From: an uncultured Collinsella sp.
GTDB lineage: Bacteria; Actinomycetota; Coriobacteriia; Coriobacteriales; Coriobacteriaceae
NCBI GenBank assembly: GCA_902489295.1
Contig: CABTZM010000070.1
Location: 1-9,491, forward strand
Direction of reading: 5' to 3'
DNA: 9,491 bases
Below the pieces are notes generated by a model, which was given only the letters and a program-made list of their open reading frames with translations, was not told the DNA's origin and did not search any database. A program made the position numbers and the translations under genes. Below, piece after piece: positions 1-7,120 of this stretch; position 1 is the stretch's first letter; every line of letters starts with the position of its first letter.

Positions 1-1213
1 CAGCAGAGAGCGGCTTGCCGCAGTGCGGGCAGGGATCGCCGGCAACGACGGTGACCAGATCTGCCCACTCATCGACGGTAAAGTCGCGCTCGGGGCAGGC
101 ACCGGTAAAGTGATAATCGACCTCGTTGGCACCGCAGGCCCACTGCTTGGACTCGCGCAGGCTCTCGTCGCACACCAGACGGATGCCCTCGGGCAAGTTA
201 ACCGGTCCGATAAAGCCCTTGTGCAGACCGTAGGTCTGAAGCTCCTCGTCCGTCATCATGCGATAACCCTTGCCAAAGACATGCTCGGCCTTGCAGTCGT
301 TGAGCTCATGATCGCCCGGGACGATGGCCACGACGGGCTTGCCCTCGGCATCGATGAGCGCCAGGGACTTGCGCGTGCCGTTCTCGGGGAACCCAAAGAA
401 CTTAGCAACGGCCTCAATGGTGCCCATGCCCGGAGTCTCGACCTTGGTAAGCGTACCGTCACCGGGACCCTCAGTCACGACGACCTTGGTGCTTGCAGCC
501 TCATCATCGGCGGCAAAACCGCAGTCATCGCAATAGACGAGAGAAGCCTCGCCGGCGTCGGCCAAAGCCATGTACTCGACGGAGGTATCGCCACCGATCT
601 CGCCGGAGTCGGCAACGACGGGCAAGGCCTTGATGTAGCAGCGCTCGCAAATGTTAGCGTAGGCCTGCTTCATCTTGTCATACTCCTCCTGCAAGCTCTC
701 CTGCGTGGCGGAGAAGCTGTAGGCATCCTTCATGATGAACTCGCGACCGCGCATCAGGCCAAAACGGGGACGGAACTCGTCGCGGAACTTATCCTGGATG
801 TGATAGAGGTTCACTGGCAGCTGCTTATAGGAGCGCAGCTCGTTGCGCACCAGGGCCGTGACGGTCTCCTCGTGCGTGGGGCCCAGCACGAACTCGCGAC
901 CATGACGGTCGTCAAAGCGCACAAGCTCCTTGCCATAGGCATCGATACGGCCGGACTCACGCCACAACTCGGCGTCGACCATAATGGGCATCATAAGCTC
1001 CTGGGCGCCGGCGGCGTCCATCTCGTCGCGCACGATGTTCTCAATCTTGCGAATCGAGCGCCATGCGAGCGGCAGGTAGGAATACAGACCGGCGGCCTCC
1101 TTGCGGATCATGCCGGCACGGAGCAGCAGGCGGTGGCTGGCGAGCTCAGCGTCCGCCGGATCCTCTTTAAGCGTCGGCGCATAGAGCTTAGACATATACA
1201 TTGCTCGGGTCAT
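1..1213 (-). CDS. proS: Prolyl-tRNA synthetase (bacterial type with editing insertion), C-terminal part cut off by window edge
   Basis: Class II aminoacyl-tRNA synthetase that charges tRNA-Pro with proline in the cytoplasm. I translated 404 residues, and the frame runs off the left edge. The start MTRAMYMSKLYAPTLKEDPA is typical of bacterial ProRS. Motif 1 lies around residues 33-78, the proline-pocket GPTHEE is at 111-116, and motif 2 (KFRDEFRPRFGLMRGREF) is at 142-159. An INS editing-type domain occupies about 240-390, with a lysine at 282 in the place of the editing lysine of E. coli ProRS. Motif 3 and the anticodon-binding domain should lie outside the window. Cysteine pairs CDDC (228-231) and CPHC (395-398) bracket the insertion and could bind a metal. 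I chose ATG 1213 because GAGGAG sits 6 nt upstream, inside the last codons of ispG; in-frame ATGs at 1201 and 1195 lack such a site. It directly abuts the ispG stop (TAA then ATG, no gap). Confidence 0.96.
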   Translation of the reverse strand, partial: MTRAMYMSKLYAPTLKEDPADAELASHRLLLRAGMIRKEAAGLYSYLPLAWRSIRKIENIVRDEMDAAGAQELMMPIMVDAELWRESGRIDAYGKELVRFDDRHGREFVLGPTHEETVTALVRNELRSYKQLPVNLYHIQDKFRDEFRPRFGLMRGREFIMKDAYSFSATQESLQEEYDKMKQAYANICERCYIKALPVVADSGEIGGDTSVEYMALADAGEASLVYCDDCGFAADDEAASTKVVVTEGPGDGTLTKVETPGMGTIEAVAKFFGFPENGTRKSLALIDAEGKPVVAIVPGDHELNDCKAEHVFGKGYRMMTDEELQTYGLHKGFIGPVNLPEGIRLVCDESLRESKQWACGANEVDYHFTGACPERDFTVDEWADLVTVVAGDPCPHCGKPLSA

Positions 1214-2296
1214 TTATTTCTCCTCAATAAGCTTGTCGACCTCTGCCATAAGCGCGTCGACAATTTGGTCCTCAGCTACTTTACCAATGATCTGGCCATG
1301 CGAAAAGAGCAAGGCCTGACCACGTCCGCAAGCAACGCCCAGGTCGGCATCAAAAGCCTCGCCGGGGCCATTAACGGCACATCCCATGACGGCAATCGAA
1401 AGCGGCGCGGAATAGTTCTTAAGCCGCTCGGTGACCTCCTCGGCGATGGGAATGAGGTTAACCTGGCAGCGGGCGCACGTGGGGCACGAGACAATCTCGG
1501 GACCACGGCGACGCAGGCCCAGCGACTGTAGAATTCCCCAGGCGACCGGCGGCTCCTCAACCGGATCGGCCGTGAGCGACACACGCATGGTGTCGCCGAT
1601 GCCTTCGGAAAGCAAGATACCCAAGCCTACAGAGCTCTTGATGGTGCCCTGAAGCTTGGTCCCCGCCTCCGTCACGCCCAGGTGAAGCGGAACGTGGGGA
1701 ATCTCACGTGACAGGGCTCGATAGGTATCGAGCGTCGTTTGCACGCTATGGGCCTTGGCCGAAAGCACAATGTTCGTAAAGCCGCGATCCTCAAAGTGCT
1801 TGACGAAGCGCTCGCTCGACATCACGAGCTTTTCGGGCTGCGTGAGGTCGTCGCGCTCGGCAATATCTTGCTCAAGTGAGCCCGCGTTCACGCCAATGCG
1901 AATCGCACAGCCCGCGGCACCCGCAGCATCGATCACCGCGTCAACCTTGGCCCAATCGCCGATATTGCCGGGATTGATGCGCAGCTTGGCGGCACCGGCC
2001 TCAACGGCACCAATGGCGAGCTTATGGTTAAAGTGGATATCGGCGACAATGGGCACCGGAGACTCGGCACAGATGGTGCGGAAGCCCTCAAGCGCGGCCT
2101 CGGAGGGCACGCTCACGCGCACGATATCGCAGCCAGCCTGCGCCAACGCGCACACTTGCGCAAGCGTTGCCTGGGCATCAGCGGTATCGGTGCAGGTCAT
2201 AGATTGGACCACCACCGGCGCGCCGCCACCGATCTGCACGCCGCCCACATGCACGGGGCGCGTCAGCTCGCGAGGCAAAGGATGGGATAAAGACAA
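1214..2296 (-). CDS. ispG: 4-hydroxy-3-methylbut-2-en-1-yl diphosphate synthase (IspG/GcpE)
   Basis: Penultimate MEP-pathway enzyme. It reductively converts 2-C-methyl-erythritol-2,4-cyclodiphosphate to HMBPP using a [4Fe-4S] cluster. With the TTG start the protein has 360 residues, normal for single-barrel bacterial IspG. The N-terminal TIM barrel shows VGGVQIGGGAPVVVQSM (17-33), INPGNIG (107-113) and GVTEAG (207-212). The C-terminal iron-sulfur part has SCPTCARCQVNL (270-281) and GCAVNGPGEA (305-314). C271, C274 and C306 match the three cluster cysteines, and E313 the family's glutamate ligand. An extra C277 follows the first pair. The open frame reaches up to 2383 inside rseP, but the TTG at 2296 has GGGGAG 8 nt upstream, just after the rseP stop, so it is preferred. 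A GTG at 2305 overlaps that site and is less likely. proS follows without a gap. Confidence 0.95.
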   Translation of the reverse strand: MSLSHPLPRELTRPVHVGGVQIGGGAPVVVQSMTCTDTADAQATLAQVCALAQAGCDIVRVSVPSEAALEGFRTICAESPVPIVADIHFNHKLAIGAVEAGAAKLRINPGNIGDWAKVDAVIDAAGAAGCAIRIGVNAGSLEQDIAERDDLTQPEKLVMSSERFVKHFEDRGFTNIVLSAKAHSVQTTLDTYRALSREIPHVPLHLGVTEAGTKLQGTIKSSVGLGILLSEGIGDTMRVSLTADPVEEPPVAWGILQSLGLRRRGPEIVSCPTCARCQVNLIPIAEEVTERLKNYSAPLSIAVMGCAVNGPGEAFDADLGVACGRGQALLFSHGQIIGKVAEDQIVDALMAEVDKLIEEK

Positions 2297-2309
2297 TCCA
2301 AACACTCCC
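2297..2309 (-). promoter_or_regulatory. Ribosome binding site deciding the ispG TTG start
   Basis: In the 13-nt rseP-ispG gap the minus strand reads GGGAGTGTTTGGA directly before TTG (2296). Together with the last G of the rseP stop this gives GGGGAG, spaced 8 nt from the start codon. No ATG is suitably placed, which supports TTG as the start. Confidence 0.6.
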
Positions 2310-3671
2310 CTACAAAATAAATCGAAGGATGTCGGAACGAAGCATATAGACAAACAGCAGCGCAAAGAGCGCGATGCCCACATAGCTCACAATCGTCTGG
2401 ACCTTGAGCGGAAGCTCGCGGCCCGCAATCTTCTGAATGATCTCGATGACTAGCTTGCCGCCATCGAGTGGCGGGATGGGCAGCAGGTTCATAAAGCCAA
2501 GCGAGAATGAAATGAGGGCGGCAAACGAAAGGAACGTGGCAGGGCCGGCAGCAGCAGCCTGTGAGGACATAACGCTAATACCCACGATCGAAGAGGACTG
2601 ATCGAGAATCTCCATCGTATGCTGCGGCTGGAGCAGGCGCATCACGCCCTCCGCTGTCTGCACAACATAGGAGAACGACAGGCGAGCCGACGTGATGGGG
2701 TCTAAACGGACCACCTGCGTAGAGGCATACACGCCTAGGCGATCGTCCTCTTTGAGCGCAACCGTGGTCGAATGCTGCTTGCCGTCACGCTCGTACTCAA
2801 TGGCGATATCGTCCTTACCGGCAGCCTTGCCGATGGCATCGTAAACGTCCATCCAGGTAGAGCACGATACTCCGTCGACCGAAAGAATCGCGTCGCCGCC
2901 CTCGATTCCCGCCGAGGCGGCAATCGAGCCTTCGTCAACCTGGCCAATCACATTGGTATCCACCGGCACGGTGACACCTGCGATGGAATAGATGCTCATA
3001 AGGAGCAAAAAACCCGTCAGGATATTGACGATAATGCCCGCAAGCAGCATAAAGGCACGCTTGACAAAGCCCTGGCCCAAATAGGTGTGCGAGCGCTCGC
3101 GCGCAAGGAATTCGGCCTCGTCGCACGGCAGTTCCCATACATCGCCCTCGGCAGTCGCATGCCCGCGATCGAACCGACGGCCGTCAAAGGTGGTATAACC
3201 CGCCGCGTCACGCGGCAGAGTCTGGTACTTGGTGGGATAGTAGCTGGGCGAAGGCTTTTCCCCTTCTTCATACCAGGGAGCGATAGAGCCCCAGCCCAAC
3301 AGCAAAGCACAGGCCTCGAGCACATCCTCCTCGGACAGCTCGAGCTCGACGGCAAGATCGGCCACCGTCACCCGGCCGTGGCGATAGATGGCCGCGAGCA
3401 CGCGATCGGCACACGAGACGTCGGTCGGATCCATACCGCAGATGGCAGCGTAGCCACCCAGCAGCAGCGGGGTCACGCCAAACTTGGTTCCAATGCGACG
3501 CGACGTGTAATGGATGTCAAAGCGGCACGGCAGACCCAAAAAGAACTCGGTCACACGGACGCCGCAGGCACGCGCCGCCAAAAAGTGGCCGCCCTCGTGC
3601 AAAAACACGAGGACGGAAAGCATCAGCAGACCCCAAAAGACCGATGAGAGAACGCTCAGAACAGTATCCAT
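2310..3671 (-). CDS. rseP: RseP-family site-2 intramembrane zinc metalloprotease with an unusual inserted winged-helix-like region
   Basis: Membrane-embedded metalloprotease (M50 family) that cleaves transmembrane substrates within the bilayer, typically in regulated intramembrane proteolysis. With the ATG start it has 453 residues. Membrane segment 1 (about 6-24) leads into the zinc motif HEGGH (25-29). The conserved LLLGGYAAICGMDP stretch (69-82) follows, then a second membrane segment (about 203-231), one PDZ domain (about 238-310), and a third segment carrying NLLPIPPLDGG (395-405), whose aspartate D403 is the third zinc ligand. A last segment lies at about 428-446. Between residues about 83 and 190 the protein carries extra sequence that standard RseP lacks; its first half looks like a winged helix. 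Start choice is uncertain. ATG 3671 lies 15 nt from AAGGA, whereas a TTG at 3686 (5 residues longer) touches AAGGA with no spacing. It follows the dxr stop by about 25 nt. Substrate is unknown. Confidence 0.93.
   Translation of the reverse strand: MDTVLSVLSSVFWGLLMLSVLVFLHEGGHFLAARACGVRVTEFFLGLPCRFDIHYTSRRIGTKFGVTPLLLGGYAAICGMDPTDVSCADRVLAAIYRHGRVTVADLAVELELSEEDVLEACALLLGWGSIAPWYEEGEKPSPSYYPTKYQTLPRDAAGYTTFDGRRFDRGHATAEGDVWELPCDEAEFLARERSHTYLGQGFVKRAFMLLAGIIVNILTGFLLLMSIYSIAGVTVPVDTNVIGQVDEGSIAASAGIEGGDAILSVDGVSCSTWMDVYDAIGKAAGKDDIAIEYERDGKQHSTTVALKEDDRLGVYASTQVVRLDPITSARLSFSYVVQTAEGVMRLLQPQHTMEILDQSSSIVGISVMSSQAAAAGPATFLSFAALISFSLGFMNLLPIPPLDGGKLVIEIIQKIAGRELPLKVQTIVSYVGIALFALLFVYMLRSDILRFIL
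3102..3425 (-). other. Inserted cytosolic region in RseP with winged-helix-like core
   Basis: This stretch encodes RseP residues about 83-190. Residues about 87-130 read as three helices with a helix-turn-helix spacing: DRVLAAIYRHG, then VTVADLAVELELS, then EEDVLEACALLLGWGSI. An aromatic/Gly/Pro-rich segment follows (APWYEEGEKPSPSYYPTKY, 131-149) that could form a wing. The second half (about 150-190) is polar with several Asp/Arg/Gly and no recognised motif. After it the normal RseP sequence resumes (ERSHTYLGQGFVKRAFMLLAG). By family topology this loop faces the cytoplasm. The winged-helix assignment is read from pattern alone and is an inference; function is unknown. Confidence 0.55.
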
Positions 3672-3686
3672 AAAACGAAAAAGCAA

Positions 3687-3691
3687 TCCTT
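3687..3691 (-). promoter_or_regulatory. Poorly placed ribosome binding site for rseP
   Basis: The minus strand reads AAGGA here, between the dxr stop and rseP. It lies directly against a TTG (3686) and 15 nt from the ATG (3671). Neither spacing is ideal, so rseP may be weakly translated or depend on ribosomes arriving from dxr. Confidence 0.4.
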
Positions 3692-3696
3692 ATGGG

Positions 3697-4884
3697 TTAG
3701 GAACGGGTTGCGGCGAGCACCTGCGCAGCCTTTTCACGCGCCCACGCATCGGTGTCGCGAAGCTGCTCAAACGAATCGACCACCTGCATATCGTGGGCGT
3801 CCATGCAGGATTCCACAATGCGATCGATATCGGTAAAGCTGCAGCCATCGTGCAGGAAGGCATCGACGGCGACCTCGTTGGCGGCATTGAGCACGCACGG
3901 CATGGTGCCACCCGTCTTGCCGGCACGCTCGGCCAGTGCCAGACAGCGGAAGGTATCCATGTCGGCAGCATCAAACGTGAGCTGCCCCAGCTCGCGGAAA
4001 TCGATACGAGGCGCCGGAGTATCCCAACGCTCGGGATACGAGAACGCGAACTGGATGGGAATACGCATGTCGGATGCACCGAGATGCGCCATCACGGAGC
4101 CGTCGGCGAACTCGACCATAGAGTGAATCTTGGACTGACGCTGCACGACCACGTTAATGAAATCGAGGTCGCAGTTAAACAGATGCATGGCCTCAATGCG
4201 CTCCAGGCCCTTGTTCATGAGGGTGGCGGAGTCAATGGTAATCTTGGCACCCATGGCCCACGTGGGATGCGCGAGGGCATCGGCACGCGTCACGCGATCG
4301 AGCTCGTCGCGCGTGCGGCCAAAGAACGGACCGCCCGAGCAGGTGAGCCAAATGCAGTGGGCCTCGCGCGGGTTCTCCCCCAGATAGCACTGGTAGATGG
4401 CGGAATGCTCAGAGTCGACCGGAATAAGCTGGCCCGGTTGTGCCAACGGCATAAGCAAGTCGCCACCGACGACGAGGGACTCCTTGTTGGCAAGGGCAAG
4501 GCGCTTATTCGAGGTCAAGGCCGCATGGCTCGCCTCGAGACCGGCGGCGCCCACAATAGCGACAAGCACGCAGTCGACATCGTCGCGATGCGCGAGCTCG
4601 CAAACCGCCTGCGCGCCAACGCCGAGCTTCGTTCCCTCGGGCAACTCCTGCAGCACGGCGTCATCGCCATGATCGACATCGGCCACGGCAACCGCCGGAA
4701 CCGAGAACTCGCGGGCAGCGGCAACGAGCTCGGAGGTACTGGAGTTAACGGACAGCGCCGTCACCTGCAGGCGATCGGCATGCTGGCGGCACACATCGAG
4801 CGCCTGGGTGCCGATAGAGCCCGTACAACCCAGGATGGCAACGCGAAGGCGTCCATCGGGGCCATACGTCGTCTGGAAGGACAT
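3697..4884 (-). CDS. dxr: 1-deoxy-D-xylulose 5-phosphate reductoisomerase
   Basis: Second MEP-pathway enzyme. It rearranges and reduces 1-deoxy-D-xylulose 5-phosphate to methylerythritol 4-phosphate with NADPH and a divalent metal, and is the known target of fosmidomycin. The 395-residue length is normal. The N-terminal NADPH-binding domain begins with AILGCTGSIGTQALDV (16-31). LTSNKRLALANKESLV lies at 123-138. Metal ligands D157 and E159 sit in PVDSEHSAIYQC (155-166) and E228 in LMNKGLERIEAMHLF (222-236). The catalytic loop is HPTWAMGAKITIDSATL (206-222), and LNAANEVAVDAFL (332-344) is the usual C-terminal signature. ATG 4884 was chosen because it overlaps the cdsA stop (TAATG) and has GGAGG 9 nt upstream, inside the cdsA C-terminal codons; the open frame further upstream is cdsA sequence in another frame. 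The overlap suggests coupled translation with cdsA. Confidence 0.97.
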   Translation of the reverse strand: MSFQTTYGPDGRLRVAILGCTGSIGTQALDVCRQHADRLQVTALSVNSSTSELVAAAREFSVPAVAVADVDHGDDAVLQELPEGTKLGVGAQAVCELAHRDDVDCVLVAIVGAAGLEASHAALTSNKRLALANKESLVVGGDLLMPLAQPGQLIPVDSEHSAIYQCYLGENPREAHCIWLTCSGGPFFGRTRDELDRVTRADALAHPTWAMGAKITIDSATLMNKGLERIEAMHLFNCDLDFINVVVQRQSKIHSMVEFADGSVMAHLGASDMRIPIQFAFSYPERWDTPAPRIDFRELGQLTFDAADMDTFRCLALAERAGKTGGTMPCVLNAANEVAVDAFLHDGCSFTDIDRIVESCMDAHDMQVVDSFEQLRDTDAWAREKAAQVLAATRS

Positions 4885-5783
4885 TACAGCACGCCTCCGA
4901 TCATCAGCAACAGCTGCGCGGTGATGCAACCGAAGATAAGCGAATCGCTACGATCGAGCATTCCGCCGTGGCCCGGGATAAGGTTGCCGGAATCTTTGAC
5001 GCCCACACCGCGCTTGATGCGCGACTCGATCAGGTCGCCGATAACGCCCAGAATGGACACAACCACGCCGCACAGCAGCGCATAGGGCAGGCTGAGCTTG
5101 TAGAAGTGCGTCGCCCACAGGATGAGCCAAATCAAAACCGAGCCCAAGATGCCGCCGGCAAACCCCTCCCAGCTCTTTTTGGGAGAGATCTTGGGAACCA
5201 TCTTGTGCTTGCCGATACGGCTGCCCACGATGTAGGCAAACGAATCGGAGACCCAAAGGGACGCGCAAACGCCCACTGAAAGCAGGGCGCCGGCAAAACC
5301 GGGCACGGCATCGCGCAGCAGCACGATAGCCGACAGCATAAAGCCAGTGTAGATGGGACCCATGAGCGTCACGGCCACATCAGAGATGCGGGTACGCGGC
5401 GACCAGACATACCAAATGCCCACAGCGAGCATCAAGGCAAAAAGCAGGGCATTCAGCAACATCGAATCGCCCAACGCCGACAGCGGAAAGAGTACGGCGG
5501 CAGCGATACCCATGCGCTCGTTAGCCATCTTGCCATCGAGCCTTGTCATACGGAAAAACTCATAGCAGCACAGACCGCTCATGACGGAAACAAAGATGGC
5601 CGTGGGCACGATACCCAAAACCAGGCACAGGATAAAGACAACGGCGTAGACGATACCGGCGGCGGCACGGGTAATAAAGCCCGCCAGCCACGAACCGGTG
5701 CCGCTCTTCGCTGCAGGCGCTCCCGCAGTGGCAGCTTTGCGCGCAGGCGTCTTGGGAGCAGATGCCTTGGGACGATCGGACAC
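4884..5783 (-). CDS. cdsA: Phosphatidate cytidylyltransferase (CDP-diacylglycerol synthase)
   Basis: Integral membrane enzyme that makes CDP-diacylglycerol from phosphatidic acid and CTP, the branch point for phospholipid synthesis. It has 299 residues. Residues 1-32 are a hydrophilic Ala/Pro/Lys/Ser-rich tail, then about seven to eight hydrophobic segments follow (first at about 39-65). The catalytic regions are near the C terminus: SDSFAYIVGSRIGKHK (179-194), PKISPKKSWEGFAGG (197-211), and the family signature at about 254-280 with K263, D264, PGHGG (270-274) and D277-R278-S279-D280. It starts at GTG 5783, 2 nt after the uppS stop, with GAGGAGG 7 nt upstream inside the last uppS codons. dxr overlaps its stop codon. 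The basic N-terminal tail is presumably cytosolic and is not part of the catalytic core. Confidence 0.96.
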   Translation of the reverse strand: MSDRPKASAPKTPARKAATAGAPAAKSGTGSWLAGFITRAAAGIVYAVVFILCLVLGIVPTAIFVSVMSGLCCYEFFRMTRLDGKMANERMGIAAAVLFPLSALGDSMLLNALLFALMLAVGIWYVWSPRTRISDVAVTLMGPIYTGFMLSAIVLLRDAVPGFAGALLSVGVCASLWVSDSFAYIVGSRIGKHKMVPKISPKKSWEGFAGGILGSVLIWLILWATHFYKLSLPYALLCGVVVSILGVIGDLIESRIKRGVGVKDSGNLIPGHGGMLDRSDSLIFGCITAQLLLMIGGVL

Positions 5784-5785
5784 GA

Positions 5786-6580
5786 TTAAGCCTCCTCGGT
5801 CTTGCTCAGTCCACCAAACCTACGGTCACGGCCCTGATAGGCCAAAATGGCGTCGACAAGGCCCCAACGATCAAAGTCGGGCCAATAGGTATCGGTGACG
5901 TAGAATTCGGAATAAGCCACCTGCCACAGCAGATAGTTCGAAAGGCGCAGCTCACCAGAGGTGCGAATCACAAGCTCAGGATCGGGAAGGCCGGCAGTAT
6001 AGAGGTGGGAAGCCACCATGTCGTCATCAATTGCGGCAGGATCGATCTTACCGGCGGCAGCGTCGAGTGCAATCTGACGGACAGCGCGGGTAATCTCGGC
6101 ACGCGCGCCGTAGTTGACGGCAAGCGCCAGCGTCATACCGGTGCGATCGGCGCACTCGGCAAGACCGCGTTCAAAAACGTTGCGGGTCTTCTTGGGCAGC
6201 GCGGAAATGTCGCCCAAAAAGACAACACGCACATTTTCGCGCTTCAGAAGCGGCAGCTCGTCGATAAACGTCTTGGCAAACAGATGCATCAAGACGTTGA
6301 CCTCATGCTGCGGACGGTTCCAGTTTTCGGTAGAAAACGCATAGGCAGAAAGCACGTCGACGCCCAGGCGCACGCAGGCGGTAATGATCTCGCGCAGCGA
6401 GAGGATACCTGCCTTATGACCCTCGGTGCGTGCAAGACCGCGCGACGTGGCCCAACGACCGTTGCCGTCCATGATGCACGAGATATGGTGCGGAATGTTA
6501 TTGAGGTCAAGGTCGGAAAAACCGACGCCCGCAGGGGCGTCGGCAAAGTACTCGACCAGTTTATGCTCGTCGTATTGCAC
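5786..6580 (-). CDS. uppS: Di-trans,poly-cis undecaprenyl diphosphate synthase (cis-prenyltransferase)
   Basis: Condenses isopentenyl diphosphate onto farnesyl diphosphate to make the C55 prenyl diphosphate that becomes the lipid carrier for peptidoglycan and other wall polymers. The 264-residue length is standard. Family motifs are all present: IMDGNGRWA (36-44) with catalytic D38, GHKAG (54-58), LSAYAFSTENWNRP (77-90), the RTSGE box (206-210), RLSNYLLWQVAYSEFYVTDTYW (212-233; the E in SEFY is the usual metal-site glutamate) and the final WPDF. The start is GTG 6580, one base after the frr stop, with GGAG 7 nt upstream within the last frr codons. Residues 1-30 form a slightly long N-terminal lead-in. 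Dxr and IspG in the same operon act in the pathway that supplies its substrate. Confidence 0.96.
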   Translation of the reverse strand: MQYDEHKLVEYFADAPAGVGFSDLDLNNIPHHISCIMDGNGRWATSRGLARTEGHKAGILSLREIITACVRLGVDVLSAYAFSTENWNRPQHEVNVLMHLFAKTFIDELPLLKRENVRVVFLGDISALPKKTRNVFERGLAECADRTGMTLALAVNYGARAEITRAVRQIALDAAAGKIDPAAIDDDMVASHLYTAGLPDPELVIRTSGELRLSNYLLWQVAYSEFYVTDTYWPDFDRWGLVDAILAYQGRDRRFGGLSKTEEA

Positions 6581-6581
6581 C

Positions 6582-7118
6582 TTAGATCTCCATGACCTCG
6601 GCTTCTTTTTCCTTCAGAAGCTCCTCGACCTTGGCGACATACTCATCGGTGTGCTTCTGGACCTTGGCTTGCTCGCGACGGACATCGTCCTCGGTGAGCT
6701 CCTCATCGCGCTCGAGCTTATTGTTGAAGTCACGACGGATGTTACGGATAGACACCTTGGCCTGCTCGGCGTACTCGCGGCACTCCTTAACGAGCTCGCG
6801 ACGACGCTCCTCAGTGGGAGCCGGGAACGGCAGACGAACGACGGTGCCATCAGAGTTGGGGGTAATGCCCAGATCGGAAGCGCCGATGGCCTTGACGATG
6901 GCGTTGATGAGCGCCTTGTCCCACGGCTCGATGAGCAGCATGTGAGCCTCGGGGGTCTTGACGGCGGCAACCTGCGTGACCGGCGTGGGGACACCGTAAT
7001 AATCAACGGTGATGTCGGACAGAATGTTGGCGTTGGCGCGACCGGTACGGACCTTGGAGAAGTTATGCTTGAGGGACTCGAGCGACTTGTCCATATGGGC
7101 GGTGATGTTCTCTGCCAT
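6582..7118 (-). CDS. frr: Ribosome recycling factor
   Basis: With EF-G it splits post-termination ribosomes so that subunits, mRNA and tRNA can be reused. It has 178 residues, a few shorter than the usual 185, the shortfall being in the N-terminal helix. Domain I, the three-helix bundle, comprises about residues 1-25 (FSKVRTGRANANIL at 20-33 marks the junction) and about 100-178, ending in Lys/Glu-rich helices (KVQKHTDEYVAKVEELLKEK). Domain II lies between and includes YYGVPTPVTQVAAV (40-53), a stretch around 61-85 with IEPWDK, and DLGITPNSDGTVVRLPFP (82-99). ATG 7118 lies 2 nt beyond the pyrH stop, with GGAGG 7 nt upstream inside the pyrH end. No nearby alternative start has a better site. 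Confidence 0.97.
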   Translation of the reverse strand: MAENITAHMDKSLESLKHNFSKVRTGRANANILSDITVDYYGVPTPVTQVAAVKTPEAHMLLIEPWDKALINAIVKAIGASDLGITPNSDGTVVRLPFPAPTEERRRELVKECREYAEQAKVSIRNIRRDFNNKLERDEELTEDDVRREQAKVQKHTDEYVAKVEELLKEKEAEVMEI

Positions 7119-7120
7119 GC

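Noticed and set aside
23..1531. Plus-strand open frame of about 500 codons opposite proS and the 3' end of ispG
   Set aside because: It is antisense to proteins with clear family motifs. Its translation is low-complexity Ala/Gly/Leu-rich with no recognisable domain, as expected for the complement of GC-rich codons.
2297..2383. Upstream extension of ispG reaching into rseP
   Set aside because: The extra 29 residues are the out-of-frame reading of the rseP end, and a well-spaced ribosome binding site supports the TTG at 2296.
3514..5085. Plus-strand open frame of about 520 codons opposite dxr and parts of rseP and cdsA
   Set aside because: It spans several real minus-strand genes, has no plausible domain or ribosome binding site, and its composition is that of an antisense shadow.
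5762..6595. Plus-strand open frame of about 277 codons opposite uppS
   Set aside because: It lies fully antisense to a motif-complete UppS; no independent evidence for coding.
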